A stretch of DNA of 64,000 nucleotides, taken from the NCBI GenBank assembly GCA_934796165.1, contig CAKVOU010000004.1, positions 62,001-126,000 on the forward strand, given 5' to 3'. Under the pieces are notes generated by a model, which was not told the DNA's origin, ran no database searches, and saw nothing but the letters and a program-made list of their open reading frames with translations. This stretch comes from an uncultured Eubacteriales bacterium. Its GTDB lineage: Bacteria; Bacillota; Clostridia; Oscillospirales; CAG-272. The position numbers and the translations under genes were made by a program. Shown in pieces: positions 1 through 8,463 of the stretch (position 1 is the stretch's first letter; the number at the start of each line of letters is the position of its first letter).

Positions 1-134
1 TCGCGTGAAGTGATTACGATATCCGCACCTGCTTCTGCCAATGCACAAGCCGCGTCAAAGCCAAGCCAAGCGTGTCCGCCCGTCACAACGGCAACCTTAC
101 CGTCAAGCCGGAGCAAGTCAAATACTTTTTCCAT
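1..134 (-). CDS. SDR-family oxidoreductase, N-terminal fragment
   Basis: The gene starts at an ATG at 134 on the minus strand and runs off the left edge, leaving 44 codons. The protein begins MEKVFDLLRLDGKVAVVTGG and continues with the glycine-rich TGGxxxLG turn of a Rossmann NAD(P)-binding domain, then an alpha helix and a VITSR strand end, as in short-chain dehydrogenases/reductases. AAAGGA lies upstream as ribosome binding site. The substrate cannot be told from this fragment. Gluconate- or keto-sugar-type SDRs have a similar start. Confidence 0.8.
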   Translation of the reverse strand, partial: MEKVFDLLRLDGKVAVVTGGHAWLGFDAACALAEAGADIVITSR

Positions 135-789
135 GTCTTATGTTCCTTTCCGGTTATGTTTTCGACCAATCACATTGTAACGCGTTCCCGTCGGAATGTC
201 AATGCCCCCGGAAAACTTTTCAGAAGATTCCGGAGAAAAGGCGGACGGTAAACAGGCGCTCGGAGTAGCCGCCCCGTCGCAGAATGCCAAAGCAGATAAG
301 CAGGTGAGTTACCGGACCGATAACCTTCGGATGTGTATAAAAGCTTCGCGCACCAAGCCCCGCCGGACCTGAGCATCAGCGGGGGGATTTGCATAAAAAA
401 GCGGAGCATATCCATGCCCCCCCCGCTGGGTGAGGGGCAATCGGTTCACAAAAAATCCGCCGGACCTGAGCGTCAGCGGGGGGATTTGCATAAAAAAGCG
501 GAGCATATCCATGCCCCCGTTGGGTGAAGGGCAATCGGTTCACGAAAAGGTTCACAAAAAAATTCGCCGGACTTGAGCGTCAGCGGGAGTATTGGCATAA
601 AAAAGCGGAGCATATCCAAGCCCCCCGTTTGGTGAGGGGCAATCGGTTCACGAAAAAAATCCGCCGGACCTGAGCGTCAGCGGGGGGATTTGCATAGAAA
701 AGCGGCGCAGTGAAAGAAAGCAAGGGAGATAGCTCTCAGGACCGCGCCGCAAGGGAAGCAAATTTATTAAGTTGTTACCGGAAACAAAA
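135..789. other. gene-free region holding a tandem repeat
   Basis: No convincing gene lies between the SDR start and the end of the S24 repressor. The small open frames on both strands here come from the repeat at 361-709. The remainder has no recognisable promoter or RNA gene. Confidence 0.6.
361..709. repeat. tandem repeat, about 97 bp, 3.5 copies
   Basis: Units begin CGCCGGACCTGAGC at 361, 458, 565 and 662, so the period is 97, 107 and 97 bp. Each holds the block AAAAAGCGGAGCATATCCA and ends near CAATCGGTTCAC. The second unit is 10 bp longer because its end (TTCACGAAAAGG then TTCACAAAAA) is locally duplicated. The fourth stops after about 48 bp. Short peptides read from it repeat because the DNA repeats, so coding is unlikely. 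Confidence 0.9.
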
Positions 790-1599
790 TCATTTTCTGC
801 GCAATTTTCCGACCACGTGACCGGTACAATGAATATCGGAATAGTCTTTGAGCAGAATCGGTGCGTAGTCCGGATTGAGCGAAATCAGCCGGTCGCCGCC
901 GAATTTCTTGAAGTAACCGCTTCCGTCCAGCACGAAAATGCCAAGCTCGCCCACCTGAACGCTGTCGCAATCCTCAACAAGAAGAATGTCGCCGTCACGG
1001 AATTTCGGCTCCATACTGTCACCGCTGATGCGGAGCGCATAATCCGCCAGCCGGGTCCGTTCGGTATCCGGGATGGAAATCTCGGTTCCCTCCTCGTCGT
1101 CCAGATATTCACCGATTCCGGCAGATACCGGAAGATCATAGAGAAGAACCGTGCGCTTTCCGGGGCGTGCAACTTCGGTATAAAACGGTGCACGCACAGG
1201 CGGGACGGAAAGCACTTTTCCGGAAGCGGGAACAACCGGTGCCGCCGGCACGTACTGCTCACGGACCGCACGCTCGCTTTCCTTATATATAATGAGCGAG
1301 GTAATCTCCTTGCCATGCGGGTCGAGCTTCCGGTAATTTTCAATCATCCGGATCTCTTCATCGGTCAACAGATAATTGTTGTGATTCTCCGGCACTCCGG
1401 TCACGAGATAGTCCAGCGAGCAACCGAGCGCCTGGCAAATAGAGATCATGTTGACCAGTTTCGGCGAATCGCTCATGCCGGCAAGAATTTTCGAAAGCGT
1501 GCCGAGCGGGATCCCCGTCAGTTCGGAAAGGCGCTCATTGGTAATCTTTTTTTCACTTTTCAGCCGTTTGATGCGTTCAATATAAGAAATCTGTTCCAT
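790..1599 (-). CDS. XRE-type HTH / S24 LexA-like repressor
   Basis: 269 aa. Residues about 8-63 form a Cro/C1-type helix-turn-helix. The C-terminal half is a LexA/CI-type S24 peptidase: Ser195 in SGDSMEP, a likely catalytic Lys at 231-232 in GYFKKF, and a possible self-cleavage Ala160-Gly161 in SAGIGEY. In this family RecA-stimulated self-cleavage or another stress signal relieves repression. The ATG at 1599 is preferred because GGAGGG sits just upstream, and the longer TTG reading would use that site as codons. It is not canonical LexA, which has a winged helix. It is divergent from the small membrane protein at 1768. Confidence 0.85.
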   Translation of the reverse strand: MEQISYIERIKRLKSEKKITNERLSELTGIPLGTLSKILAGMSDSPKLVNMISICQALGCSLDYLVTGVPENHNNYLLTDEEIRMIENYRKLDPHGKEITSLIIYKESERAVREQYVPAAPVVPASGKVLSVPPVRAPFYTEVARPGKRTVLLYDLPVSAGIGEYLDDEEGTEISIPDTERTRLADYALRISGDSMEPKFRDGDILLVEDCDSVQVGELGIFVLDGSGYFKKFGGDRLISLNPDYAPILLKDYSDIHCTGHVVGKLRRK

Positions 1600-1632
1600 C
1601 TTGCCCTCCAACGCTTTTCCGTTTCCGATATG

Positions 1633-1661
1633 ATTATAGCATACTTTTTCCGCTTTGTAAA
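1633..1661 (-). promoter_or_regulatory. promoter of the S24 repressor gene
   Basis: Read on the minus strand: -35 TTTACA (1656-1661), 17 bp, -10 TATAAT (1633-1638). Confidence 0.8.
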
Positions 1662-1670
1662 GGGTTTTTT

Positions 1671-1716
1671 GAAAATTTTCCGTTTTTCGAAAAAATCTAT
1701 TGACATTTTCGATTTT
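1671..1716. promoter_or_regulatory. candidate repressor operators between divergent promoters
   Basis: The perfect palindromes GAAAATTTTC (1671-1680) and TTTTTCGAAAAA (1683-1694), and a related half-site with TTTTCGA just after the forward -35, lie between the two promoters. They are well placed to be bound by the divergently encoded S24 repressor. The assignment is inferred from position and symmetry. Confidence 0.5.
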
Positions 1717-1728
1717 TTATGCTATAAT
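1700..1728 (+). promoter_or_regulatory. consensus promoter of the small membrane protein gene
   Basis: -35 TTGACA (1700-1705), 17 bp, -10 TATAAT (1723-1728). A full consensus match suggests strong expression when not repressed. Confidence 0.85.
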
Positions 1729-1767
1729 TCGATTGTAAGAAGTCCAATTGTGGAACAGGAGGCAGAT

Positions 1768-2112
1768 ATGAACACCTGCTATTATAATCATACAAATGAA
1801 GTTGTGACGAACGATTCCGTCACTCCCATTATGTATCCCACGAGAGTCATGCGCACCTCGGACCGCGCCCGCAGGGCAGCGCGACAGCGTTTGTCGAAGC
1901 TGGTAAAAGCAGTTGCTTTCCTTGTGTCTTTGTTCACCACTCTGACCATTCGACGCGCCGTCCGGATTTTTACGGTTGCCGCCTGCCTGTTTGCTTTTAT
2001 CGGAGTGATCGGCGGGGTGGAGGCAGGAGCGCTGTCGATCGGTACGGGAATTCTGATCTGCGCCTTTCTTCTGTTTCTTGAGATCCTTTGTCTGCGTCCG
2101 TCAGCTTCCTGA
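1768..2112 (+). CDS. small membrane protein next to S24 repressor
   Basis: 114 aa. The ATG at 1768 follows AGGAGG by five bases. The N-terminal ~50 residues are polar and then basic (a run with RARRAARQR). Two or three hydrophobic segments follow, roughly residues 43-60, 64-85 and 87-106. No known family is recognised. It is driven by a consensus promoter that overlaps palindromes next to the repressor gene, so repressor control is likely. In Bacillus the lexA gene is divergent from the cell-division inhibitor yneA, and a similar stress role here is conceivable, but no sequence match supports it (no LysM domain). Confidence 0.7.
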   Translation: MNTCYYNHTNEVVTNDSVTPIMYPTRVMRTSDRARRAARQRLSKLVKAVAFLVSLFTTLTIRRAVRIFTVAACLFAFIGVIGGVEAGALSIGTGILICAFLLFLEILCLRPSAS

Positions 2113-2339
2113 TACAACACCGACAGTTTCCTTTTGCGGAGCCCGGTCAAATGATTCCTTTTCAGACATATCCTTGTTTTGATTTCATCGCAATCAACTT
2201 CGCAGCAGTAACAATCTGCTTTCATATGCCGCATTTTACGATGATCCGCCCCTTATTCCCGAAGCGCTTGGGCATCCATCGGCAGACAGCGGTATTCCCT
2301 TTCGGTTCCGTCGTGCTCCATATGCTGTAATTATTTTCC

Positions 2340-2516
2340 TGTCTCATATCGCACGAAAATCCGTCGGCGGGGTGCGGTTTGTTCTGTTCTGGAAGCCGAC
2401 AATCCCTTTCTTTCGGGAGTCACGATTCAAGGTTTGATTTTATCGTTTGGTGTATCCGGTAACCGGTGGGGGGATCGAATACACAACAGCCGGAGTTTGG
2501 CTCCGGCTGTTTTTTG
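2340..2516 (+). ncRNA. possible small RNA ending in intrinsic terminator
   Basis: About 175 nt without a credible reading frame ends in a strong terminator (2484-2516). It starts shortly after an AT-rich stretch with a TATGCT/TGTAAT-like -10 near 2321-2330. No known RNA family (6S, SRP, RNase P, tmRNA) was recognised. It could instead be the 3' UTR of the gene ending at 2112. Confidence 0.25.
2484..2516 (+). terminator. intrinsic terminator
   Basis: Stem AACAGCCGGAG / CTCCGGCTGTT with a 5-nt loop, followed by a T run. Confidence 0.85.
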
Positions 2517-2522
2517 TATCAT

Positions 2523-2551
2523 AAAAGCCATCCGCCAAACGGATGGCTTTT
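2523..2551 (-). terminator. intrinsic terminator downstream of spoIIP
   Basis: 12-bp stem AAAAGCCATCCG / CGGATGGCTTTT with loop CCAAA. It has T tracts on both sides, so it may act in both directions. It is the first strong terminator after spoIIP on the minus strand. Confidence 0.7.
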
Positions 2552-2841
2552 GAAGTAATTTCATCGACTGTCGTCACCCGGTTCCGATAAGCCGGGCATA
2601 CACTTTGCCGTGAAAAATGTGCGGGGAAATTCGCCGCGTCACGCGGCAAAGCAGATTTTTTCGCCTGAACGGCGGGATTCTTGTAATTTGTTTCATTCGT
2701 TTTCCCGCCGTTTTTGCGAGTAAAAGACGAGCAAACGTCTTTCCCGCCAATCGACCGGAAACAACCGCCGGCAACGCAACCGGAGGCTCCGGCTTGATTA
2801 CTTCATCTAAATACGCTGCCCCCCGCAACGTTTCTTCTGCC

Positions 2842-3990
2842 TTATCCGTTTCCCCCACTGTCTTCCGCGAGCAACAATTGAGCGAGTGCTGTCCCCGCCA
2901 ATCGTGCTGCGCGTTGGGCTTCTGCAAGGGTGTTACCGGAAGTGCCGATTTCGAGCAGCATGGACATTTCCGCGTACTGCTGATTGTAGGAGGACGGACG
3001 CAGAACCGTCGGACGACACAGATTTCCGAATTGTTCATTCAAGGCACTGCGCAACCATTGCGCCAGAGTGAAATTGTACATCCACGGGCATTTTGCAGCG
3101 TTTTCTCCGGTTCCGACAACGCAAAGTACCTGTGCAGTTGCTTCCCCGTTTACCTCGGTGACGGCACGGAGAAGATTCCCGGAGGAATCCGTCACGGAAT
3201 CGCGGTGAATGTCAATGATATACCGGATTCCCGGATACTGTGCAAGATACCTTCCGATCGCAGCCGCCGCCCGCCCGTAAGCACCCCGGTAAGACTCCCC
3301 GTCAAACACCTCCGTACAGTGAACCGTACGGACTCCGCTTTCCTCCAGTGCCTCCGCGAAAACTCTCCCAACCGCGACGACGCTCTTTTCCGGGTCATCC
3401 GAACGTGCAAAATCCGTTGCCCCGGGATTACAGGTTCCTTCTCCGGTCGGATCATATGCCTCGGTCGTATGTGTATGTATAATCAACACTGTCGGCTGAT
3501 TCTCAGACACCTGCCTCCCCGGAAGAAGCCGTTCCTTCATCTGTCCCACGGTCAGAAGTCCGGGAAGAACTCCGGATTCATTGACGATATACCCCGCGCC
3601 TGCCGCCGAAACGGAAAGGTCAATCGGGCGGATCGCCACACCGGACGCCGGGTCTTCCGGAGGATCGAATTCGTACAGAGAGCGACGACTTTCCGCCTCC
3701 GGCGGCACGGTATCGGATTCCGCATCCATGCCCGTCTGCGTTCCGCCCGTCACAGTGGACGACTCTCCTGTGAACGGTACTTTTCTGTCTGGCGGGTCTT
3801 TTTTCTTGTTGATTCCTCCCGTAAAAAGGAGAAACAGAATTCCGGCGAGAACAACGATTGCAAAAATGCCGCAAGCAATCCGGAGCATCCCCGCCCGTCT
3901 GCTTTTTTGCCGGTAAAGTGCGAGATCCGTTTCCATATCTACCGTGGGCTTGTCACTGCGTACAATTTGCTTTTTTCGCGTTTTTTTCAT
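2842..3990 (-). CDS. spoIIP: stage II sporulation protein P (peptidoglycan amidase)
   Basis: 382 aa. A basic N-terminus, one membrane anchor (about 37-58), a Pro/Thr-rich linker and a C-terminal SpoIIP amidase domain. Diagnostic stretches are LIIHTHTTEAY (169-179), IDIHRDS (259-265) and LLEIGTSGNT (345-354), which hold the family's metal-binding and catalytic His/Glu residues. SpoIIP works with SpoIID and SpoIIM at the septum to degrade peptidoglycan and drive engulfment of the forespore. The ATG follows GGAGG by eight bases, 45 bp after gpr, so the two are probably one unit, an arrangement known in other spore formers. Confidence 0.95.
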   Translation of the reverse strand: MKKTRKKQIVRSDKPTVDMETDLALYRQKSRRAGMLRIACGIFAIVVLAGILFLLFTGGINKKKDPPDRKVPFTGESSTVTGGTQTGMDAESDTVPPEAESRRSLYEFDPPEDPASGVAIRPIDLSVSAAGAGYIVNESGVLPGLLTVGQMKERLLPGRQVSENQPTVLIIHTHTTEAYDPTGEGTCNPGATDFARSDDPEKSVVAVGRVFAEALEESGVRTVHCTEVFDGESYRGAYGRAAAAIGRYLAQYPGIRYIIDIHRDSVTDSSGNLLRAVTEVNGEATAQVLCVVGTGENAAKCPWMYNFTLAQWLRSALNEQFGNLCRPTVLRPSSYNQQYAEMSMLLEIGTSGNTLAEAQRAARLAGTALAQLLLAEDSGGNG

Positions 3991-4035
3991 CAGATGACCT
4001 CCGTTCCGGGTACGGTACCCGCTCCTGTCAGAGCA

Positions 4036-4947
4036 TTATATTCCGTAGTAGCCGCCGATATTCCCGCCGCCGAACGCCTCATTCAAGGCCCCCGCCAGCA
4101 CCTTCGCCACACATCCGGTGATACGGTCGCTTTCCTTTGGCGACACGTAAAACCGGCGTCCGTTTTCAAGCACCTGTCTGAGAGAAGCGTCCGGCTCCCG
4201 GATACCTGCCTGCGCCAGCGCGTCGTAAACCAGCGTTGCGGAATCGACCACCGTCGGCACCCCGACCGAGAGGACCGGCACTCCGGTGGATCTGCGATCA
4301 ATTGCCCGCCGGCAATTACCGATTCCGGAGCCCGGAGAAATCCCGCAATCCGACAATTGTACCGTTGCCGCAAGCCGCTCGCAGCTGCGGGCAGCAAGTG
4401 CGTCGATTGCCACAATCAGATCCGGGGCGGTCTGTTTCACCGCTCCGTCGAGCAGATCCACGCTTTCCAGTCCTGTCTGCCCGAACACGCCCGGCGCAAA
4501 CGCGGAAATTTCCGCGCAGTCAAACGATTCAAACAACGACCGGTCATACGCCGAAACCGGTCTGGTCACGGTCACCCGACGGACCGTTTCGGGGCCCACC
4601 GCGTCCGGCGTGATATCCGGATTTCCGAGTCCGATCATGAGTACCCGAAGATGCTTCCTCTCGTCCACCTGCTTCCCGGTCATGCTTCCCGCAAGTGATT
4701 CGATCTCACGTGCGAGCAAAGCAATCAGCCGTTCCGCCTCCTCTTCTTCCAGCTCCCAGATCTTCCCGCACATGACTGTAATGTAGTTTCCCGCGGGTTT
4801 CCCGAGCTGCCGTGCGTCCTCCCCCTCCGGAATGGTGAGACGCGTCAGCCGGAAGCCGTCCGCCTCTTCCTCGGCAGTTCTGATCCCCGCGCTTCCGCTG
4901 CCGGTACAGGATTCGCAGGCAAGATCCGTTCTGGTATACGCTTCCAC
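4036..4947 (-). CDS. gpr: GPR germination endopeptidase
   Basis: 303 aa, slightly shorter than the Bacillus protein. It degrades small acid-soluble spore proteins at germination and is made as a zymogen that processes its own N-terminus (family A25). Family blocks are visible: MIGLGNPDITPDAVGP, APGVFGQTGLES, VIAIDALAARS (with the conserved aspartates), SDCGISPGSGIGN and GVPTVVDSATL. The start is GTG at 4947 with GGAGG nine bases upstream. It precedes spoIIP on the same strand. Such genes are normally read by forespore sigma factors. No clear sigma-A promoter was seen directly upstream on the minus strand. Confidence 0.95.
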   Translation of the reverse strand: MEAYTRTDLACESCTGSGSAGIRTAEEEADGFRLTRLTIPEGEDARQLGKPAGNYITVMCGKIWELEEEEAERLIALLAREIESLAGSMTGKQVDERKHLRVLMIGLGNPDITPDAVGPETVRRVTVTRPVSAYDRSLFESFDCAEISAFAPGVFGQTGLESVDLLDGAVKQTAPDLIVAIDALAARSCERLAATVQLSDCGISPGSGIGNCRRAIDRRSTGVPVLSVGVPTVVDSATLVYDALAQAGIREPDASLRQVLENGRRFYVSPKESDRITGCVAKVLAGALNEAFGGGNIGGYYGI

Positions 4948-5024
4948 TTTTATTTTCCTCCGCGTTTTTTATTCAGTATCCGCAAAAATTAACAGAAAAT
5001 ACACGAGATCGCCCCCGGATGCTA

Positions 5025-5053
5025 TTGAAAACTGACAAGCGATTCTCTATAAT
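5025..5053 (+). promoter_or_regulatory. upstream forward promoter
   Basis: -35 TTGAAA (5025-5030), 17 bp, -10 TATAAT (5048-5053). It is either a distal promoter of the binding protein gene or the promoter of a short leader RNA. Confidence 0.6.
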
Positions 5054-5189
5054 GTATATGTAAGCATCACCCGGTCAGACATCTCCGCCGGAAGCGTAGC
5101 AACGCCTTCGCCCGGTACTCATTGTGCACAGTTTCGTTTTTTGCTTATTGTGCAGATTTACGAATATTTACGCAGCACGGTGATTTTGA

Positions 5190-5218
5190 TTGATTTTGAT
5201 ACCGGTCGGTGCTATAAT
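5190..5218 (+). promoter_or_regulatory. proximal promoter of binding-protein gene
   Basis: -35 TTGATT (5190-5195), 17 bp, -10 TATAAT (5213-5218). Confidence 0.75.
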
Positions 5219-5276
5219 TATTTTATTCCATATTTTTTATTCAGTTATTCCAATCATGAGGAGGATCATTCTGATC

Positions 5277-7634
5277 ATGACAAAGCGTGTCATTGCCATT
5301 GCGCTCTGCCTTGTTACCCTGCTTTCGACCTGTGCCGTCTTTACCGGTTGCGGAAAAAGCGAGGATGATAAAGGTGCATACATCACGATGTATCTGACGG
5401 GCGAGATGTACGATTTCGATCCGGCAAATGCCTATACCAATACAGACACCTTCAATGTTGTCAGCCTTCTGTTTGATACGCTTTTCAAGCTGGACGAAAA
5501 CGGCAACATCCAGAAGTCTCTGGTCAAGGATTATCGGTTTGTGTTCAATGATCTCAAAAAAGAATACAAGCTCATCATGACCCTGAACGAGACCAGCTGG
5601 AGCGACGGGAACCGGGTCTCCGCCGAGGACGTGGTATTCGCGTGGAAGCGTATCCTGAATTGGGAATCCTCCTATCCGTGTGCCTCCCTGCTGTATGATG
5701 TTAAAAATGCCCGTGCGGTCAAAACAGGCAACGAATCCATTGACCAGCTCGGCGTCAAGGCATCGGGCGACTACGAAGTTACCGTTGAATTCGAACATCC
5801 CATCGACAAGGATCAGTTCCTCTTGAATCTGACCAGCCTTGCTTTGGCTCCGCTCCGCGAAAGCGACGTAACCAACAAGGGAAGCCAGTACAATGACTGG
5901 GCAAAAAAACCCGGTTTCCTGACCAGTGGTCCGTTCAAGGTCTCCAAGGCGAAATACCCGAACGGTGCATCCGACACGGAAGATCCGATCTTCGATTACG
6001 GCAAATTCGCCGACAATGACGCGTCCGACGGAAACGGCAATCCCCTCACCTCCTACGTGAATTACGCGGAAGCTCGTCTTCAGTATTTTGTCCTCGAAAG
6101 AAACTCCTATTATTACCGTGACAAAAACAAAGATGCCGTTGATAAATCCGTGACGCCCTATCAGATCCTTTGCGACTGCACCCGGACAGAGGACGAGATC
6201 ATGGAAGCATACGCAAACGGTGAAATCTTTTACATCGGCGAGATCCCCTTCTCCGTTCGCGGCTATCCGAAGTATGACAAGTATCTGTCCAAGGTTTCCG
6301 TTACCGACGCACTGTCCACCTTTGTCCTGGCTCCCAACGAAAACGCAATGGTGTACTACAAGGAAATCGAAACCTATCCCGACGGACGCGTGAAATTCTA
6401 CGACAAGAACGGCATTGAGCTTTCCTATTCCACCTACGAAATCCTGACGGACAGTAAAGGAAAGCACTACATGAACCTGTTCGGCGGTTCGGCACAGAAC
6501 AGCAACCCCTATTATGAGCTTTACACCAGCGACGGAAAGGTAGACATCAATCCGGACGATCTGCATCTGGGCGAAAAGCTGTTTGCCAACGCAGATGTCA
6601 GACAAGCACTTTCTCTTGCCATTGACCGCGAGGAACTCGCACAGATGGTGATGTACGCCAAGGCCGCAACCGGTCTGGTCTCGACCGGAATGTTCTCATC
6701 CGTTTCTTCCAAAACGGATTTCCGTGTTTCTTCCGGAAACCTGCTTGACACTTCGGCTGATTTTGATGAAGCATTCGCCATTCTGGACGAAGCCGGCATC
6801 AACCCCGACAAATATGCCTTCCGGATCACCGTCAACGCAAACGATCCCGTACATACTGCAATTGCGGAAATGGTTGCCGATTACTGGGGGAAAAACGGTC
6901 TCGGCTTCCATGTGAGCATTTACTACCTCGGCGCGATTGTCAATAACGATTACAACCCGTCCACCGACTCCATCCCGCTGGACATTGCAGACGACCTCTT
7001 CGGTGAAGCGGTCCGGGCCGGCAAATACCAGGTCGCTGCCTATGATTATGTTGCCTACTCTGCCGATGCGTTTGGTTATCTCGCACCCTTTGCCACCGCA
7101 TTCTCCGGAAACGGCGTCAAAACGGACGTAACCGTTGATGAGAGCGGCAAGAGAAACTATTCGTACTCCCTGAAACCCAACACCCTCGGTTATGTAAATG
7201 AAGAATATGACCTTCTGATCGAGGCGGCATATTATCTCCAGTATTACCGTAATATTTCGACCGCAGATAGTTCCAACGACTATAAAGCTTTCGGATATTG
7301 TGACAAGGCAATTCCCGACACGGTACAGGCAGAAGCCGCCGGCAGAAAAGCCTTTGGCGAAATGATGGAAAAGGTCGCCGCTGTTTATGAAAAATACGGC
7401 ATTTCCACCGAACGCGATTTCGCAACCGGCAAGGCAAAGCTTTTGGCAGCAGCCGAAAAACTGTTGCTGGAGGATATGGCAATCATCCCCGTGATCTTCA
7501 ACCAGAACGCCGTTCTCCAGGCAAACGACCTCAACAATGTCGCTTCCTCGTATTATGTACCGGCGCTCTTCCAGAAAGCAACGCTGTATCAGTATTCCAA
7601 GTACGCCGATGAATTTTCCACTCTGTTCAAGTAA
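5277..7634 (+). CDS. ABC-type oligopeptide-binding lipoprotein (SBP family 5)
   Basis: 785 aa. A lipoprotein signal peptide ends at lipobox VFTG-C25, so the protein is predicted to be anchored outside the membrane. The fold is that of peptide/nickel-type solute binding proteins, with the early block LFDTLFKLDENGN, then WSDGNRVSAEDVVFAWKR, and later ANADVRQALSLAIDREEL. It is about 240 residues longer than typical OppA proteins, with extra sequence in the middle. The ATG at 5277 is chosen because it opens the signal peptide, with GAGGAGG 12 bases upstream. No permease or ATPase genes are adjacent, so it must use a transporter encoded elsewhere. Substrate unknown. Confidence 0.85.
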   Translation: MTKRVIAIALCLVTLLSTCAVFTGCGKSEDDKGAYITMYLTGEMYDFDPANAYTNTDTFNVVSLLFDTLFKLDENGNIQKSLVKDYRFVFNDLKKEYKLIMTLNETSWSDGNRVSAEDVVFAWKRILNWESSYPCASLLYDVKNARAVKTGNESIDQLGVKASGDYEVTVEFEHPIDKDQFLLNLTSLALAPLRESDVTNKGSQYNDWAKKPGFLTSGPFKVSKAKYPNGASDTEDPIFDYGKFADNDASDGNGNPLTSYVNYAEARLQYFVLERNSYYYRDKNKDAVDKSVTPYQILCDCTRTEDEIMEAYANGEIFYIGEIPFSVRGYPKYDKYLSKVSVTDALSTFVLAPNENAMVYYKEIETYPDGRVKFYDKNGIELSYSTYEILTDSKGKHYMNLFGGSAQNSNPYYELYTSDGKVDINPDDLHLGEKLFANADVRQALSLAIDREELAQMVMYAKAATGLVSTGMFSSVSSKTDFRVSSGNLLDTSADFDEAFAILDEAGINPDKYAFRITVNANDPVHTAIAEMVADYWGKNGLGFHVSIYYLGAIVNNDYNPSTDSIPLDIADDLFGEAVRAGKYQVAAYDYVAYSADAFGYLAPFATAFSGNGVKTDVTVDESGKRNYSYSLKPNTLGYVNEEYDLLIEAAYYLQYYRNISTADSSNDYKAFGYCDKAIPDTVQAEAAGRKAFGEMMEKVAAVYEKYGISTERDFATGKAKLLAAAEKLLLEDMAIIPVIFNQNAVLQANDLNNVASSYYVPALFQKATLYQYSKYADEFSTLFK

Positions 7635-7647
7635 TTTTCAAACCTGG

Positions 7648-7676
7648 ATCCCGTGCCGGAAGGCACGGGATTTTTT
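7648..7676 (+). terminator. intrinsic terminator after binding-protein gene
   Basis: Stem ATCCCGTGCC / GGCACGGGAT with a 3-nt loop followed by six T. Confidence 0.9.
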
Positions 7677-7686
7677 GATGGAAATA

Positions 7687-7715
7687 TAGACTTTCAAAAA
7701 AGAATGTGTTATAAT
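7687..7715 (+). promoter_or_regulatory. promoter of MBL-gltX unit
   Basis: -35 TAGACT (7687-7692), 17 bp, -10 TATAAT (7710-7715). Confidence 0.65.
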
Positions 7716-7800
7716 ACACTGTGGTATTTGATTTTGAACACAGGCGTTCCCCGTGTGCTTTTCTTCCGGGGAACTCCAAATCGTTTAAGCGAGGTCCCGA

Positions 7801-8415
7801 ATGAAAATTTATCAGGTCTGTCCGGACGCGTGGTGCGCCAACTGTTACCTGCTCGCTTCCGGAACACACGCGTTCATCGTGGATCCGAGCGCGTCTGCCG
7901 ACGCGATCCTCGACGCGGCAAAAGCGCGCGGTGTCACTCCCGAAGCGATCCTCCTGACTCACGGTCACTTTGACCACATCGTCTCAATCGATACGCTCCG
8001 CGAAAAGGTGCATATCCCGGTCCTCATTCATGAGGACGACGCGGAAATGCTGACCGACGGAGACAAAAACGCGTTCAGATTCTTTTACGGGAAGCCCCGC
8101 GTCTGGAATCCCGCCGACCGTACCTTCCGGAATGGTGATACTCTGCCCCTCGGCAATGAATTCGTCCGTATTCTGCATACACCCGGACACTCGCGCGGCT
8201 CTGTCGTTTTTCTGACCGACGCAGGTATCCTGACGGGCGACACGCTGTTTTCCGACAATGTGGGCAGAACCGATCTCTACGGCGGAGATCAGCAAGCGCT
8301 TTCAGCCTCTTTGAACTTGCTCCGAGAGCTTGACGGACATTCTGTCATCTATCCCGGGCACGGGGAAAGTGCAACACTCGGCGCCGCGCTCGACAACTCC
8401 GCGAACTTTTTTTGA
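7801..8415 (+). CDS. MBL-fold hydrolase, glyoxalase II-like
   Basis: 204 aa. A compact metallo-beta-lactamase-fold protein with LLTHGHFDHI (HxHxDH metal site), HTPGHSRGS, GDTLFSDNVGRTDL and a final YPGHG. These are the ligands of the glyoxalase II/hydroxyacylglutathione hydrolase group, but without that enzyme's C-terminal helical domain, so the substrate is not predicted. It begins the plus-strand run that continues into gltX, 48 bp on. Confidence 0.85.
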   Translation: MKIYQVCPDAWCANCYLLASGTHAFIVDPSASADAILDAAKARGVTPEAILLTHGHFDHIVSIDTLREKVHIPVLIHEDDAEMLTDGDKNAFRFFYGKPRVWNPADRTFRNGDTLPLGNEFVRILHTPGHSRGSVVFLTDAGILTGDTLFSDNVGRTDLYGGDQQALSASLNLLRELDGHSVIYPGHGESATLGAALDNSANFF

Positions 8416-8463
8416 AAAACGGACATACTCCCGAATCAACGAATAATCATAAAGGTGAATGAT

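Larger units (their letters stand above)
2113..2841. other. gene-free region with paired terminators
   Basis: No supported gene. Bases 2340-2516 may be a small RNA ending in a terminator, listed separately. Bases 2552-2841 lie downstream of spoIIP and hold short GC hairpins only. Confidence 0.5.
4948..5276. other. intergenic region between gpr and the binding-protein gene
   Basis: It contains two forward promoters (5025-5053 and 5190-5218). The part between them has a short GC hairpin around 5095-5112 and a repeated ATTGTGCA (near 5119 and 5147). No gene was seen. Confidence 0.6.

Noticed and set aside
361..709. CRISPR array
   Set aside because: The whole 97-bp unit repeats, with no short repeat/variable spacer pattern and no cas genes.
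2440..2483. tRNA-like stretch with GGGGATCGAATAC
   Set aside because: No matching acceptor or anticodon arm could be built upstream of the terminator.
2617..4698. 693-codon plus-strand open frame
   Set aside because: It lies opposite spoIIP and gpr, has no family features, no ribosome binding site and an Arg-rich composition typical of an antisense frame.
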